Part shown: positions 26,101 to 40,000 of the stretch, piece after piece
Position numbering within the stretch: the stretch's first letter is position 1
Layout: each line of letters opens with the position of its first letter
Source: Apus apus
Taxonomy: Eukaryota; Chordata; Aves; Apodiformes; Apodidae
Assembly (NCBI RefSeq): GCF_020740795.1
Contig: NC_067290.1
Location: 15,916,001 to 15,980,000, forward strand
Direction of reading: 5' to 3'
DNA: 64,000 bases
Notes under the pieces: model-generated
Databases searched by the model: none
The model's input: the letters and a program-made list of their open reading frames with translations, nothing else
What the model was told of the DNA's origin: nothing
Position numbers and translations under genes: made by a program

Positions 26101-29100
26101 GTAAGAAGAAAGCATCTGCTTTCTACCCACAGCTGAGGTTCACTTCTGATGGCTTGGACACCCGCCCTTGTGCACCTCAGCCAAATGCAATGGGAACATA
26201 TTGAGATAAAAAGCAGGTGGGACAGGGGTCCCTCACTTTTTAACTGCCCCAGTTGAGCTTTAGCAAAGAGAATATCCTCTCCTAGTGCTGTGTTCCTGGC
26301 TGAACATTGCGTGCAGGATCTTAGCATGGGATATGCTCTTTGAAGCTGAGTGATCTTGGCCAGAGGCACCAGTGGGGTTGGTCATCAGTGCCCTCAGCTC
26401 CTGCTGAAGTGAATGCAGGTTGACTGTGCTCTGCCCTGGGCAAGGAGAGCCTTGTGAGATACAAGTGTGAGTCTGAAAAAGAGCCTGTGCTCCTATATAA
26501 CTGTGTTATATTCCCTCTATGAGATACATGAAATGAGTTTTCAGCACTTTGCTTTGGTTTACTCGCCCCTTTGCTTGGTTGTGAGGTTAGGAGATCTTCT
26601 ATCTGAAAGGAACAACCACTAAAGTTGACTGAAGATGTGCAACATTATCTGTATAGAGAAAAAATAATCTGTATTTCCTTAATTAAGCTATAATTTGCAT
26701 TTTCGGTATTGAAATATGAATTTTCATATTGGAAACTCAAAGAGGAGAAGTCATAGGCTCAGTCCAGCATCTTTAAAACCTGCAGGTGCCAGGTTATTGC
26801 TGTTAAAGGCAGATGGGTTGGACTTCACCTGTGTGAGTATAGATGCTTAATTGTAATAATTTTTGTATGATTATTTTGGCTAAGGTACAGTCAATGTTTC
26901 TTCCAGTGCAGTTAGGACATCTGCCCAAAAACATGACACAATGAGTTCAGAATTGGCTTTTGAAGTTGCAAGGTGTATGTTTTAATGAATGTTCCCTCTC
27001 TGCCTGCAGCTGCCTTAAGTGCTGCTGCTTTCTGAACATGAAAAGCATGAGCTCAACACTTAAAATCAATAAAACCAGCCACTGGCAAAGTAAATTGGGA
27101 CAGAAAGTTTGTCATCCTATTCTCCTACCTCAATATTGCTTTGTTAGAGCTGGACAAAAGCAAATAAATCCCCATGTAGGATTCCCTCTCTTAAACGTTA
27201 CCCTTTTTAAAGAGAGTCACTGTAATTAGATGAAACTGTGTTATTACTGAGTGCTGCAAATTCCTTGAAAAAGATTCTAACAATGAGAAATAAAAATAAC
27301 CAGTGTCTCCCATGGATAAAATCAATATTTATTAATGCAAGAGCTTGCATCGTTTTGTGTTAAACAGGTGTCCTCTAGCAAGTTGAATAATGCTGGATTA
27401 GCACAAGAAAACCATAAATCCTTTGCTAAAACTATATGCATTTTGTTGAGGAGAAAGGCTCAGGCAAGGAGCAGTGCTGTAGGAAGGTACCAACTCCCAT
27501 GTTCAAAATATTTGTCTATGAAAGTGCCAGGAGGGAAGTTTGTGCCTAACCCCAGTGGGTCTAAGATTTATGAAGACCCTGCTCTTTTTCAGTCCAAATC
27601 TAGTCCATTGCCCATGCCAGAGAGTTGATAGTATGAGCTGTGCTCAGGGCACACATGTAAGCCTTGTGCCTGTACAGTGGTACAGGGGCAGCCCGTGTCC
27701 TCCCCTGTCTTCAATGCTGTGATGTTTCCTCAGGAAAAAAGCCTGTTTTTTCCTCCTGTACATATTCCCTCCTGCTGGCTGAATGAAAGCAGCTGTATGG
27801 ATGAGCTAATAGCCCATCATTTCCAGGCACAGTGTACCTGTGCTAGGGAAGGAATATTAATTTGACAGGGAGGGGAAGATGCTTGTAATCCTGCTACCAT
27901 GCTTGATGCCTCTAATTATGCTTGAAGTGCTTTTGCTGGTCAGGTCTAACATGGGAGCATTCAAGGGCAATTAGGAAGCTGCCTGCTCGTCAGGCAGCTG
28001 AGGCAGCGCTGCTGGCTGAGTAGAGAGGTGTCTGTAAGGCTGATTTGCAGGGACTGGAACAACCTGCAAACTCCACGCTCTTCCTAGCCTCCTTCCCACT
28101 GGCCTGAAAAGGAAACAGACTGGCAGAAAAGACTGTGTCCATGTAATCCACAGGGATGGAGATAAAACTAAGGTTCTAGGAGGTCTCTGCTACAGCCCTG
28201 TGCCTTTGACTTATCAATAGCAATCTCTTCAGAGGAGGAGAGTGGGAAGTGTCTACTTGTGGTGGAAGGATTAGACATGGCAATCTCAGTGGCTTTCTTG
28301 GTTATGTGTCCTTCCAGCTGCATGCAGAGCAGGATCTGTTGGAGGCAGCTCTGTCCTTGGTGGCACTGAGCTGTGGGCTGCACAAGGCACTTTGCATATG
28401 CTGTAAAACCCACCTTCTCTTCCTCCTTGTTTCCCTGCAGCACTTAGAAAAAGAAATGGGGTTTGCAGGCTGTCACCCTGGGTAGATGCCAGCCTGGATG
28501 TGTTAAAAAGGTGTTTAGGCATCCAGCCTCTTCCTCAAGTCTGAGGTAGTAGCAGCAGATTTCAAAGCTAAATATGAGGTGTGAACGATGGGCCAGAGTT
28601 TAGTACAAGCTGTACCGATTAGACCATCACAAAATGAAGTGGGATCTAGGGTGAAGTGCATGGACTAATGAGACTGGACTCATAGCCTTAGCTGTTAATG
28701 TTGAGCATTGAAATACCTGGTTGGATCTTCCCTTGCTAATAAAGAAAGAACAAGATCAACAGGTTCACAGCTGACTCCAGAAGCACCACTTATTTCCTTC
28801 TAATATGAGGGAGATTTATTTAATCTAGGGAAGGATGCTCCTTCTGGCACAAGCTTGATTCTGCTCATGCAACACCACCAATAGGCCTTTCTGCCATATC
28901 CCTGGGGAGAAAATGGGGTTACTTGGGTAATGGTTTCAACCATGGAAAAGCTGCTGTAGTTTCTGAAAACTGGACTAAAATGGATATAAATATTTCCGAC
29001 TAAAGTCAGCCAAGAGCTTAAAGTAAATTGAAATTCCAGTCATTAAATTTGAAACTCTCCAAATTTAATTAATGGGAAGAGCATGAGGTAATACTAAATT

Positions 29101-30878
29101 AGATTTGTCTGATTGGAAAATTAATGTTCACATAATAAAAAAATGGAGTTGAGTATTGGTTAAGTGGGTAGCTGGCATCCAGTCTGGTTTTCCATCTCTG
29201 CACGATGTGGTAGGTTCAGGCCAGGAATGATTCCACTGAAACGATGGTTCAGTTTCTGCCCTCACCTACTGGCCTAGGAAATGAGGAGTTAAAGCAAACT
29301 CTGATCCACTGTGCTGCATCTTCTCAGGTGAAAGAAGATGCATTCCTGTACCTGAGCACCCTCAAGGGTGTTCTGTGGTCAAGGCTGTGTTTTGCCTCCA
29401 TAGTTCTCAGGTCAGCCCTCTCACAGGGATGAATTTGGCCCTTAACGCAGTATGAGCCATCTGTGCTTCCCAAAGACATTCCCTGCCAAATGCGTGGACT
29501 ACCTAGAAAAGTTCATGCTGAAAATGTGTTTCATATCAACACTAATTTTAATATGTTGCTATTTCAATTTATTTTAATGTTGTAAACTTCCAAGTAATTA
29601 AAAAAAAAAAAAATCTTGGACTTGGCAAAAATAATAATTTTGTAAAAACATTCAAACTGAAGCCATCCAACATCAGCTGAATTCTGCTGCATCAGTTGGA
29701 TTCTACTCTATCAGCAACTAATGATGGTGTTCCTTAATTAATTTTGAGGACCTGGACCTTTCTAAATTCTCTTCTGTAAAGCAATATGCCTAATTATGTA
29801 CTGCACAGTTAAACAAACTAATTATATAGACTAATGAACATGAAGAAATCTGCATGACCCTATTTTCAGGATTCATGTTCTCTGGTATAATCACTTCAAG
29901 GATTACATTTCTGCTTTGTTCTAATGTGGCTCATTCTTTCTTGGATGAGAGGATGGAAAATGTGTGGCATGATATTCAAATGTCATTTTGATGGAGTTCT
30001 TAAAATTTGACTTTTAAAGGAAATACTGAAAGGAAATGTTTGAAAATAAGAGATTATTATATACTAGTGCTCTCAAGCAGAACCACAGAAAGCTGAGACC
30101 ATCACAGCATTTGGTATCTACCTTCACAACTCACCTGTGCAAGAGAAGCTGGCAAACTGAATTAGCAATGCAGATTTAGAATATAATTTATATATCTAAA
30201 TGCAATAAAAATAAATTTTTAATTAAATACTCTAGGGTCCTGTCTAATTAGCATCCTCAGTAGCTGTTTTCCTATGTACTTGCAGACCGTTTAATCTCCT
30301 GCATCAGTCCTGAATTGGTCACACCACCAAGTCAGTAGCAACTGATAAGGGTGATGGTATTTTCTGTGAAGGTTTGTCAACCTGGCAGCAGTGTTGGGTG
30401 CCCACCACCCATGAAAGGAGGTGCCAGCCCCAGCAGCATGTGGGAAGGCTGTGCTTTGGTGGTTAGCACTGTCCAAGCCAGAACAACCTTCCTCAGACTG
30501 GGAGTTGTAATTTTTTTTTGTTCAGTAGATCCATCCTCTCCTTCAACAAAGCAATTCTGTCTGGAAAAAAACAGCCAACATTCGTTGAGGGTGCAGTTTC
30601 AGTTTATTCTGAAGCAAACTCTTTGTGCTAGGTTTGCCACTCAAGAGCTTTGCAGTGCAAAAGGAAGGGGTGCTCTCTGACTGAAAGTGTCTTTCTGGGG
30701 TCTGATTATTCAAATGCAGCAGCCACAAGCTTAGGGATATCTCAAGCAGAGTTTGCATCCAGATGTTAAAGAGCCACCAGTGGACCAATTGTCTATGAGT
30801 TTGCCTCAAATAGTGAGCTGAGAATAACTGGATCTCAGATCTTCCGTTGTGCATCTCAACTATGTTTCTCTGTTCCAG
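26101..30878 (+). other. SLC16A7: Intron between shared exon and central exon
   Basis: A 4.8-kb intron with GT-AG borders. It is AT-rich, especially 29500-30240, with an A run at 29600-29613. No gene or recognisable transposon is seen. Confidence 0.8.
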
Positions 30879-31742
30879 GATTTGGCCTTGCTCTCAACCT
30901 CCAGCCCTCAGTGATAATCATAGGGAAATACTTTTTAAAGAGAAGACCCATTGCAAACGGCCTTGCTATGGCAGGGAGCCCTGTGATGCTGTGCACTCTG
31001 GCTCCCCTCAACCAGTTCCTTTTTGACAATTTTGGTTGGAGGGGCAGCTTTTTAATTCTTGGGGCAATTTTATTACACTGCTGTGTGGCAGGAGCCCTCT
31101 TCAGACCCATTGGGGCAGCCCCAGCATCAGTCAAAACCCAGGCAGTTGAGGAAGGGAAGGATGCTCTGAAAAAAGAGGTCAGTAAGGATGCCATGGGAAT
31201 GACTAGTCCCATGGAGACCAAAACAGAAGAGGAAGGAGGAAAAGACTGCTGTGAAAAAATCAATCAGTACCTCGATTTTTCCCTCTTTAAGCACAGAGGG
31301 TTCTTGATTTACCTGATTGGAAATGTGCTTATGTTCCTGGGATTTTTTGCCCCCATTGTTTTTCTGGCACCCTACGCAAAGCACATTGGCATTGATGAAT
31401 ACTCAGCTGCTTTCCTCCTTTCCATCCTTGCCATCGTGGATATGATTGCCCGACCTACCACTGGCATCATTGCAAACAGCAAGTGGGTGAGGCCATGGAT
31501 TCAATACTTTTTCAGCTTCTCCATCACTTTCAATGGTGCCTGCCACCTCCTGTGCCCACTGGCTTCTGGCTACACGGGGCTCGTTGTTTACTCCATCTTT
31601 TTTGGCTTGGCCTTTGGCATGGTTTGTGCCATGCTCTTTGAAACCCTCATGGACCTTGTGGGAGCTGCCCGGTTCACAAGCGCTGTTGGCCTGGTCACCA
31701 TTGCGGAGTGTTGCACCATATTACTGGGACCACCTATAGGAG
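30879..31742 (+). CDS. SLC16A7: SLC16A7 large central coding exon
   Basis: This 864-base exon encodes residues 121-408 in copy A numbering and is bordered by TGTTCCAG and GTGAGT. It runs from late TM4 through TM11. Visible landmarks are YFLKRRPIANGLAMAGSP (138-155), TM5 and TM6 (to about 196), a charged cytoplasmic loop rich in Lys and Glu (about 197-258), TM7, and TM8 with Asp308 and Arg312 in VDMIARP. These match the Asp302/Arg306 pair required for transport in MCT1. TM9 to TM11 follow with LFETLMDLVGAARF and LLGPP. The large uninterrupted central exon is the usual arrangement in SLC16A genes. No frameshift or stop is present. Confidence 0.96.
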
Positions 31743-34400
31743 GTGAGTGTATTTTCTTCCTTTGCTTCCACTGGGTTGTCACTTAAATTTAGCCTCCTGC
31801 AAGCAGAGTTTGTAAGAACTTATTCTAAATGGGTTTTCTTTGCTTCCCATTCACAGCTTTTCCATCAGTAATTGGACAGGGAAGGCTGGTCCTAGGTGTC
31901 TCCTCCAGCACTACTTTATTCATTTCTATGTACTTCTCTAGTTGGAGTCAGGAGTTTGTAGAGTGACCAATTAATCTCTGATCCTTTCAAACACTTGAAC
32001 TGAACTTGCAGATTGGGACTTCCTACAACCCTAAGAACTTTACACTTGGATGACTCTAGTTGAAAAAGGCTGGAGTCTACCACAATTTAAGCATAGCAAA
32101 ACACAACAGTTCTATGAAAGCCTCTTGTTGACTCACCTTGTATTTGTTTCCATGTACAGATTTCAGTCATCTCAGAGAATCTGATAGATTTAAGGCTGTT
32201 CCAAAAATAGTAAAAAAAAAAAAAAAAGGCTTACTTTTGATGGCATGGTAAGAAATATCAAAAGGCAGAGACCATCAGAGGTCCACGCTGAGGAACACAC
32301 CTTGTCTGGAAGACACTGTTTCACAATCTGGCATTTGGCTCTAGTACATTCCTTACCAAATCTGAGTCGTCAATGAATTAAATGACCTTATAGGTGACAT
32401 TGTCTCAGAACATACAAACCATCCTGGCTATGTGAAGATCCCTGTCCTGAAATTTGCATTTCACCTCTAGGCAAGCTAGAATAACTGGTTTGGAAACTAC
32501 TCATCTTTAGGTATGCTAAAATGTTTAATTAGGTTCTGTGTTCCATCTGAATTTGGATGTAGAAAAGTTGAACTATGATAATTCTTTTGATATGATAGTG
32601 TCATATAAATTTCAAGAATGCACAGAAAGAAGGCAGTTGAAACCCATTTCCTTGATTCAAAAATCGAGATCTGGCTACTACTCTGTATGACACATCTTGC
32701 AGAGCTGCTTAATTCTTCATATTGCCATGTAGCTCATACGGTGTGACAGAAGCAGCTGTATCTTCTTGCTGAGAGATTCATTATTTAATTAATGACAAAC
32801 AAAAGAAAATACAATTTTAAAATGACCATTTTCTGAATCATACAATTTTCCGTGTGGAAGATTAAGTTAATGACCAGGGACTGCTAATGAAGCTAAAGCA
32901 GTTTTATGAAATAATCAGTAATATTAGTTTTGTAGGGTTTCCCCCACCATTTTAATAAGCTGCAAATTTATTGGTTCTTTGGCATTTTAATAACCTACTG
33001 CAGGGTTCTGCTTTAATGAACTAAGTAAATTGTTCCCAGCATGTTTTATGACTTTATCTTATTCTCAAAGGAAAAGAGGCAAGACTATCCTACTGTTGAA
33101 TTTTCCAATACTCTCCTCATTAAAATTCTCATTGAAACCTACTTAGGAGACCTCTAGGCCATTGTGATTAGCAGAAAAGGAAGAATTGTTACAATTAGCA
33201 TTTGGTTGATGTTTCACCAGTAACATAAAAAACTCAGTGCATTGAAAAAGGTGCACCAAGACATCTAGGAATGATTCAGGAAGAACCATTGACCAAAACC
33301 AGTAAAAAAATATTTTTGTGATCAAGAAATCTATCTGCTGGCCATAAAAATCCCTTGTTAGTATAATGCAGTGGGATAATTAATCATCAGCTTTTCCTCA
33401 TAAGGGGTCAGTCAGAAAGTAATTAAAGGTCCCTCTTCTTAAGGAGGAGAACATGTTCCAAAAAGTCAGAGAGCTGATGGTGGGCCAGTTTCAAAGAGGA
33501 CTATCTGTACTGTGAAGGCCAAGTTAGGAGTGGGTCTTACTTTAATTAGGATTTGGGATATTAAGAACGGCCTGTGTTGCACCAGCAAATGGGAATTAAT
33601 GCTCAGGATCATAATCCCAGTAAGATTCACATTACATTTTGACATAAGGGAGAACACTGACATTTCAATTAAGCCATCTCCCTTCAATTACTCTGTACCT
33701 CTGCAGCAGAGGCATTAACCTTTGAAAGGAACCGGTCACATTTGTCTTGGCATTGAAATTATCTGACAGTGACAGCATCATCTTTGCTTTCCCTGGAACT
33801 AATGTTTTTCAGTTCCACGTAGTGCCCTTTCATCTTTAGATCATGAGTATAAATGCAGGAAGGGCAGTTGTGACCAAAAGCTGAGTCCCCTCTAATGACC
33901 TGTGATGGAATAAAAGTTGGAGGGTCTTTGTCAAGAGCTGAGACAAGACCCAGTGGCTAGGTGCCATCTCACAAAGGTCTTCCCAAAAGCTGCTGCTTTT
34001 GTTGTCAGCCTGGTTGACTTGGTTGTCAACCAAGTAGCTGATCACCGGAGTAAATGGAAAGACTATCTGTGGACTATGTGATCAGAAGACTTAGTTTCTG
34101 CATGGAAAAAATAGACGTGCCTCAAAAGTCCAGGCTTTGCAACGTAGGTTCTCTGTCCCCTTCTACTTAACTGTACAAACTATTGGTATTATTACCTATG
34201 TCAACATTAACTACCCACAGGCTGTACAGTGAAATACGTGAAGTATTTGCAGGATCAGAGCAGTTGGGGAAGAGATAAGAAGTACTGAGAATGTCCTATT
34301 TTATCCCAAAGCCACAAGGGTGTCCTTTTCTACTGAGGATCTGAAACAATATTCTTGCCTTCATCTCTAAGTGTCTTTTTTTTAAATATCTGTTTTACAG
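31743..34400 (+). other. SLC16A7: Last intron of SLC16A7
   Basis: A 2.7-kb intron with GT-AG borders, an A run at 32212-32227 and a small perfect palindrome at 34017-34035 (ACTTGGTT, three bases, AACCAAGT). No gene is seen. Confidence 0.8.
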
Positions 34401-34693
34401 GAACTCTTATTGATACCTTTGGGGACTATAAATACATGTTCATTAAATGTGGAGCTGTGATGGTCCTGGCGGGAACCTTCCTGTTCATCATGAATTATTA
34501 TAATTATCGGATGCTTGCCAAGGAGGAGAAGGAAAGAAAGGCAAAAGAAGAGGACCCAAAATTTGTAAGGACAGAAAATGAAGGCAGAAATAACTGGAAC
34601 AAAGAAACTGTACAGGATGGGCCTGAGCTGGAACCTTTGAGAGAGGAACAAGAAGGACTAAAGAAGGAAGCGAATGGCACAAGTGAAGTTTGA
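34401..34693 (+). CDS. SLC16A7: SLC16A7 last coding exon and stop
   Basis: The acceptor TGTTTTACAG is followed by residues 409-505 and TGA at 34691-34693. It encodes the DTFGDYKYM turn, TM12 (about 421-440), the NYRMLAKE junction common to the family, and a charged cytoplasmic tail of about 60 residues ending GTSEV. The tail is rich in Glu and Lys and poorly conserved in MCTs generally, so its difference from mammalian MCT2 is expected. Confidence 0.94.
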
Positions 34694-35843
34694 ACCTGTT
34701 CTTGTGTGCTGAATGGAAGTTAAGCCTAGGTTGCTTAAGGTGACACCAGCTGTGAAATCACACAAAGTTTTTAAAATTTTTGTCCTGTGTTGTGCCATGT
34801 ATATCTTTGTTACAGAAGAGAAACAAGTCTAGTTTCTTATATAGTGCAGGGACACAGTGCAGTACCTATTTGCATTCCAAAGGTCCTGCAATGTATTTCT
34901 TCAGATATTTCCCATTTCCTAGAGGAGCTGACTAAGGGTATAATTGACCCCCCCTCCCCCAATTTTATTCCCTGTACTACAGCTCTACTCAGAGAAGAGG
35001 CCATCAGAGAAGAGTCAATGCAGAGCCCTTGCAGCAGCTTGAATGGGCTTTGCATTGAGTACTGTGGTGGCTGGATCTTCTCACCATGTTGTCAAAACTC
35101 TTGACTGTCTTTGACTTCAGCGTCAGAATTATCCCAGGGATTTGGTGCTGCATTCCACTGGAAGCTGCACTGTGACTTGCACCTCTGTTGCATTGAAATG
35201 TAAAATGGACCTTACACTCAAATACAACATGAGAGAGCTGCCTGAACAGAGGGAAGGCAGTAGATGCCTGTGGGTGAAGTGGCAGCAAGGCAGCCTGCAC
35301 TTGTAGGCAGAGCATGCTAGGAAGGATCTAACCTGTGGTTGCTCCTCATGGCTTGACCAGGGACTTTCTCAGGGACCTCTGTATTTAGCAAAATGCCTCA
35401 AGAAAGGTGGTGTTAGGCCCAAGGCTGACATGCTGTAGGAATCCTTCTTCCAGGTCCTTTGGCTGTGCAGGGCAGAAACTTAGTCTTAAAGGGCTTAAAC
35501 TTTGAGCAGCATACTAACAGTGTAAATTCTTTACAAAATCTTCCCTAGGAGGTTACACAGAATGTATTACCCAGTGTCTGAGTGCCTTCCTGTTTTTAGC
35601 ATGCTTTCTCTTTACAACACCCTGGTGAGGCAGTAAGTGTTGTTAGTATTAGTTAATTTTACAAATGAAGAACTGAAGCACAGAGGAGGTATGGGCATCA
35701 TTGCACCAGTGAGTAAACCTGAGGCACAGCTGGCAAGGGATCCACTGCCCTGAGTTGGGCTTCTCAGCCAGCTACGTGAAGGAAAACGTCACCGGCTGAG
35801 GAGGGGAGCTGGAAGCCTGTCTGCTGAGCACAGCACCTCCTGC

Positions 35844-36046
35844 TAGAATCACAGAATGGTTTGAGTTGGAAGGGACCTTAAACATGATCTAGTTCCAACC
35901 CTCTGCCATGGGCGGGGACACCTCCCACTAGACCAAGTTGCTCCAAGCCCCATCCAACCTGCCCTTGAACACTTCCAGGGATGGGGCATCCACAGCTTCT
36001 CTGGACAACCTGTGCCAGTTCCACCACCCTCACAGTGAAGAAACCA
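35844..36046 (-). mobile_element. CR1 LINE 3'-end fragment in the 3' UTR
   Basis: The + strand reads AGAATCACAGAATGGTTTGA, then GGAAGGGACCTTAAA and CACCTCCCACTAGACC, the reverse complement of the CR1 3' end. It is 5' truncated, and ORFs within it are remnants. It lies antisense inside the probable SLC16A7 3' UTR. Confidence 0.93.
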
Positions 36047-37019
36047 GAAAATACCACGGATAGTTGTGCATTAAACCACAGCCACTGTGGTGAGACCTGC
36101 TGACTTTGTGCTTCATAATGCTCAGGACTAATGATTTTAAATGGTGTCTTACAGCTACAATCTTGGCCCATATATTTTTATCTTGGTTAAGTTGCATCCA
36201 TCCCAGAGGAATCCAAGCACAGTTATCCCCACCTTCTTTGAGCTGGGTTAGGCACCTTCCTGGTGCTAGCACAGCAATACCTGGTGGCCTCTTGCCATCC
36301 TGTTGCTTGTCTCCCCAGGTCAGTCATGCAGAGCTGGAGCTGAGGCCACGTATGAACCTCATACCCAGGGGTGATAATTTTGAGCTAGGAAGATCTGGAC
36401 TCTGGTAGCAAACACTGATGTCTTTTATAAGAAGCAGCTGTTGCCCAAGAGCAGTGGATGCTGAGCTAGGCATCATGCTGTTGAATCATCAGCTTTTTGT
36501 GGATTTAGCTTCAAGTGACTGGATAAAAACAAGGACTTTTGAGGCATCTTACACAAATCTGAAGCTAACACCAGTCCAAGGGCTAGATTTCCTCTTTCTT
36601 TGCTTCAGTGGCACCCTTATGTGATCAGATAAAGGTTTTTTTTCATGACTTTGTCACTGAAGAACTGCATTTAATTATCACTTGTGTACACACTATGAAA
36701 AATGGCTTGTAAAAGTACCTCCATAAATACGCTATACTCTTAAATTTAGATCACTTGTATCTTGCATATAACCTTTTCTGTGAAATCTTTTATTCCACTA
36801 AAGAATTATAATCTTTGACTTCAGTAGAACTTAAAATTTATCCTTATGCAGTATTTTACATTTGCTCTGAAAAACAAAACCTATACAATATACTTAGGAT
36901 TTTGTTGCTGTGTTTTTAAAATTCTTTCTTTCTGTCGAATATGGTATTTCAGTGAAAAAGTCATTGATAGAAGGTCCTGAACATTTTCCAATATGCTTTC
37001 TGGAAGCTTTAATATACTT

Positions 37020-37025
37020 AATAAA
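37020..37025 (+). terminator. SLC16A7: Candidate poly(A) signal for SLC16A7
   Basis: This is the first canonical AATAAA after the stop codon. A T- and GT-containing stretch follows within 25-50 bases, as expected for a downstream element. Longer 3' UTRs using later sites are possible. Confidence 0.45.
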
Positions 37026-37045
37026 ACTCTTTTAAAAAAAGGAAA

Positions 37046-40000
37046 TGAGTTTATATTTGCCCATTGTGAGCTGTAGGGTAATGTTGCCTTTCCATTCAGT
37101 AAGGAATTTTTCCTCATGGGGTTTCTAGTCCTGGCTCCACGTACCTGGTAATACAACTTATGGTTCTAGCCTCATTTTCCAGGACCACCACCAGCTCCTT
37201 GCCACACAGTTTCTTTGGCATTTTCAGTGATCTGAGCCAGGCTGACCAACATGTCCCATTGTGTGGGCCCATATCAAGTGGGAAAGTAATCAGGAATGAT
37301 CTGGCAAGGATGTGACAAGATGATTTTCATACCTTCCCACCAGGTTGTATCCATTAATTCTAGGAACAATGACCCAGATCCTCAGCCATCTTGACTGCAG
37401 GAGCTGATGCTAAGGCTTTTTGTCCAGCAGAAACCCAAAGCAAGCTTTTCAGTTAGTAAACCTTTGCTAATATTGATAACATTTTCAATGAAAAGGCTTT
37501 TTTGTTCAGCTATCAATGAAAATCCTCTGGAAAAGAGACACCTTTGTTAACCTGTCCCTGAGGGCAAAAAAATAGTACATTGGATGAGTGGTTCTTTATG
37601 GCTTCAGAAGTCTTCTAACATTAAGCAGCTACTTCACTTAACCTGTTCAACCTCCTGTCACAGAAACATATACCGTCCTTAAGATTATGGCAGTATTTCT
37701 ATCACATAAGAAGCCAGACTATTTTAATACAATTTTGGAGATTATGGCTGGTTTTCAGCAGTGGGTGGCCTGTTTATTCCCTGTTACCCTGCCTCCTGTC
37801 CCCACTCTGGGTTCAAACCACAACATCTCACTAATCAATGCAGCAAAGCAATGCCAAATCCCTCTGTACTTTTAACCACGTGAGGAGCCCTAGAAATGCT
37901 TCACTGAACCAAATCCCATGAATTCAACACCTTGAAGGTGTAATCCAGGCTTGGAAAATTCTCAAACTTTCCTAAGAACATTTTCAGTTATTAAAAATGC
38001 TGCAATATGAAATATCCATTAGAAAAAGCTCTTGTGAAGGAGTAGAAGCTGCTTGTGCATCTAATTTAGTGATTTCCATGGCAAATTGAACACACTAGTC
38101 ATATTTACATGCATGCTTAAGTCTGGAAACCACTTGTGTAGGAAAGTCAAGAGGTGTGAGTGTTGTACCAGAAATGTATGAACTAGGCACAAGAGGCATA
38201 TTTGGGATATCAGAGGTGCAAGGATGATAGCTAACCCTTTCCTTCGAGTACAGTTATTAGACATCTTTTGTATTTCATTAGCTTGTGACCTTATTAGAAA
38301 CAATTGCCCATTGTTTCCAGGGTTGCTTGAACAGAGCCTGATTTTGATGCTGAACCATTATTGCCAATTTAAAAAAAAAAAAAAAGAAAAGAATGAACCA
38401 TATCCAGAAAGTACAGAGCAGGTAAGGAGACCAGAGGCTCTGGAATCATGAATGAATGGAAGTAACTTGGTAGTAACTTGGTAGAAAACAAGCAAGCAAA
38501 CAAGCCAATGCAAAAATGGAATGCCAACCTGTATGTTTGAAAAAGGCAATCATTTTAGACAACACAGGATATTATTCAGAAGGACAGCTCCTGTGGCAGC
38601 TGACACCAAAATTATTTGGCTGTAAAACACCCAGTAGACAATACAGGAGCTTTCAGATTACACTGAGGAATGAATTTAAAAATGACCTTCGTGCCCTCTG
38701 CTGCAACAATGACATTGAGTATAAACCAGAACTGTTTAGACTTATCAGAACCGTGTGAGGGTGTTTTGATGACTGACACTCATAACTGTCAGCAAAGCCT
38801 CCCATCATGGCCGTGCAGCTCCGAAACGCAGAGTCAATTTGCCTTCAGCTTTGGCACCCACTGCACTATTGCTGTGCTGCTGTTTGTCTTTGGGGAGAAG
38901 CTCATTGACATTCTGATGCAAAAAAAATTAACATAAATAGGTAAATGGGATCTTCTGTGTCACCACAGTAAAGGCCTTGCTATCACAGGTAATGGCATCA
39001 TGTAATTCCCTTTTAAAACAATGTACAACCTGTTGTCCTGCAGAGCCAATCACCTGTCAAGACAGGACCCTGCTGTGACAGTAGTGCCTGCCACTTTGGT
39101 GTGTCTGCAGAGGGTGAAACTTCACATGCTCAACAGTGCAGGTGTTTAGAGGTTTGGACAAACCTTAGTTTAAAGTAAAACCAGACCTTGGCCTCTATCT
39201 ATCTGATAGTCCTAGTGATGCAAACACCTCAGCTGGTACTGCACATCGTCACACCACGATCATCTCTGAATGGTCCATTTTTCACTACCAACTCCCCAGG
39301 CCATGAATTTGGCATTTTTCACACCAAGCTAAATCCATGGGAAAAGAAACACAGAGAAACATGGGCTTCTCGTGGGCTATCTCAATGTTTTTAAGACTTC
39401 CCTCTGCTCAGTGCAAAGACTTCCCATCAGCGTGAGTCATGTGAAGAAATTTCCACCTTGTACAGTTTCTTGGTCAAAGCTATCGAGGAGGGGAAGATAC
39501 CCATTGACCAACGACTTCAGCTTCAAGATCTGACTAAACTCAAACACATTGGATTTCTCCTGAATTCTGAATTCCCTTTGATGTGCAAAGCAGAGTCACT
39601 CAGTGCCTGCTGCCAGCGACAGGTAAACTGGTAAAGCTGAAATGAAATGGGGACAAGCACTTGCCTTGTACTGCAGGGCTTGGAATTCCCTTCCTGGACA
39701 GATGAGGTTCTCAAGTAGTTTTTAATCAGTCTGTAATCAGCCCCTGACATTAGTTATAGCATTTGAACAAAAACCACAACTCCAAAGAGAGATCCTTAGG
39801 ATACCTAGGAGGATCCATGCATTATTAAGTGAAACACCTGCAGACTCTACCTACCACCCATTAACAGGGTGCACAATAAGTGTTTGTTGAGCTAACTTGC
39901 CAAGTCTAACTATTCTCCCAGCAGACTGTGGGAGGGGAGTTGGCAATTCTACAGGTCTAATGGAAACCACAGCAGACCGGATGCTACAGAGGTGGTGTGG

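Larger units (their letters stand above)
3024..37045 (+). other. SLC16A7: SLC16A7 (MCT2) gene locus
   Basis: This is the span of the single recognisable gene. MCT2 is a 12-helix plasma-membrane carrier of the major facilitator superfamily that moves lactate, pyruvate and ketone bodies together with a proton. In mammals it is the high-affinity member and works with an immunoglobulin-family chaperone, usually embigin. The exons seen here are first exon A or B, 25957-26100, 30879-31742 and 34401-34693; every coding junction is phase 1. The family call rests on the DGGWGW motif before TM1, FPK at the end of TM1, the KRRPIANGLAMAGSP block after TM4 and the VDMIARP block in TM8. MCT2 rather than MCT1 or MCT4 is chosen because the TM7-TM9 stretch (FLGFFAPIVFLAPYAK, GIDEYSAAFLLS) matches mammalian MCT2 as I recall it. 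The predicted 505 or 498 residues are slightly longer than the 478 of human MCT2, through the central loop and C-terminal tail. Confidence 0.93.
34694..37045 (+). other. SLC16A7: Probable SLC16A7 3' UTR
   Basis: No AATAAA occurs between the stop codon and 37020, so the simplest 3' UTR is about 2.3 kb. It includes an antisense CR1 fragment (35844-36046) and a weaker ATTAAA at 36070. Short ORFs here are not supported as genes. Confidence 0.5.

Noticed and set aside
35878..36171. Minus-strand ORF of 97 residues
   Set aside because: It lies over the CR1 fragment and is a transposon remnant.
38371..38385. Poly(A) run as the tail of a processed pseudogene
   Set aside because: No coding similarity was found in the preceding sequence and no target-site duplication is visible.
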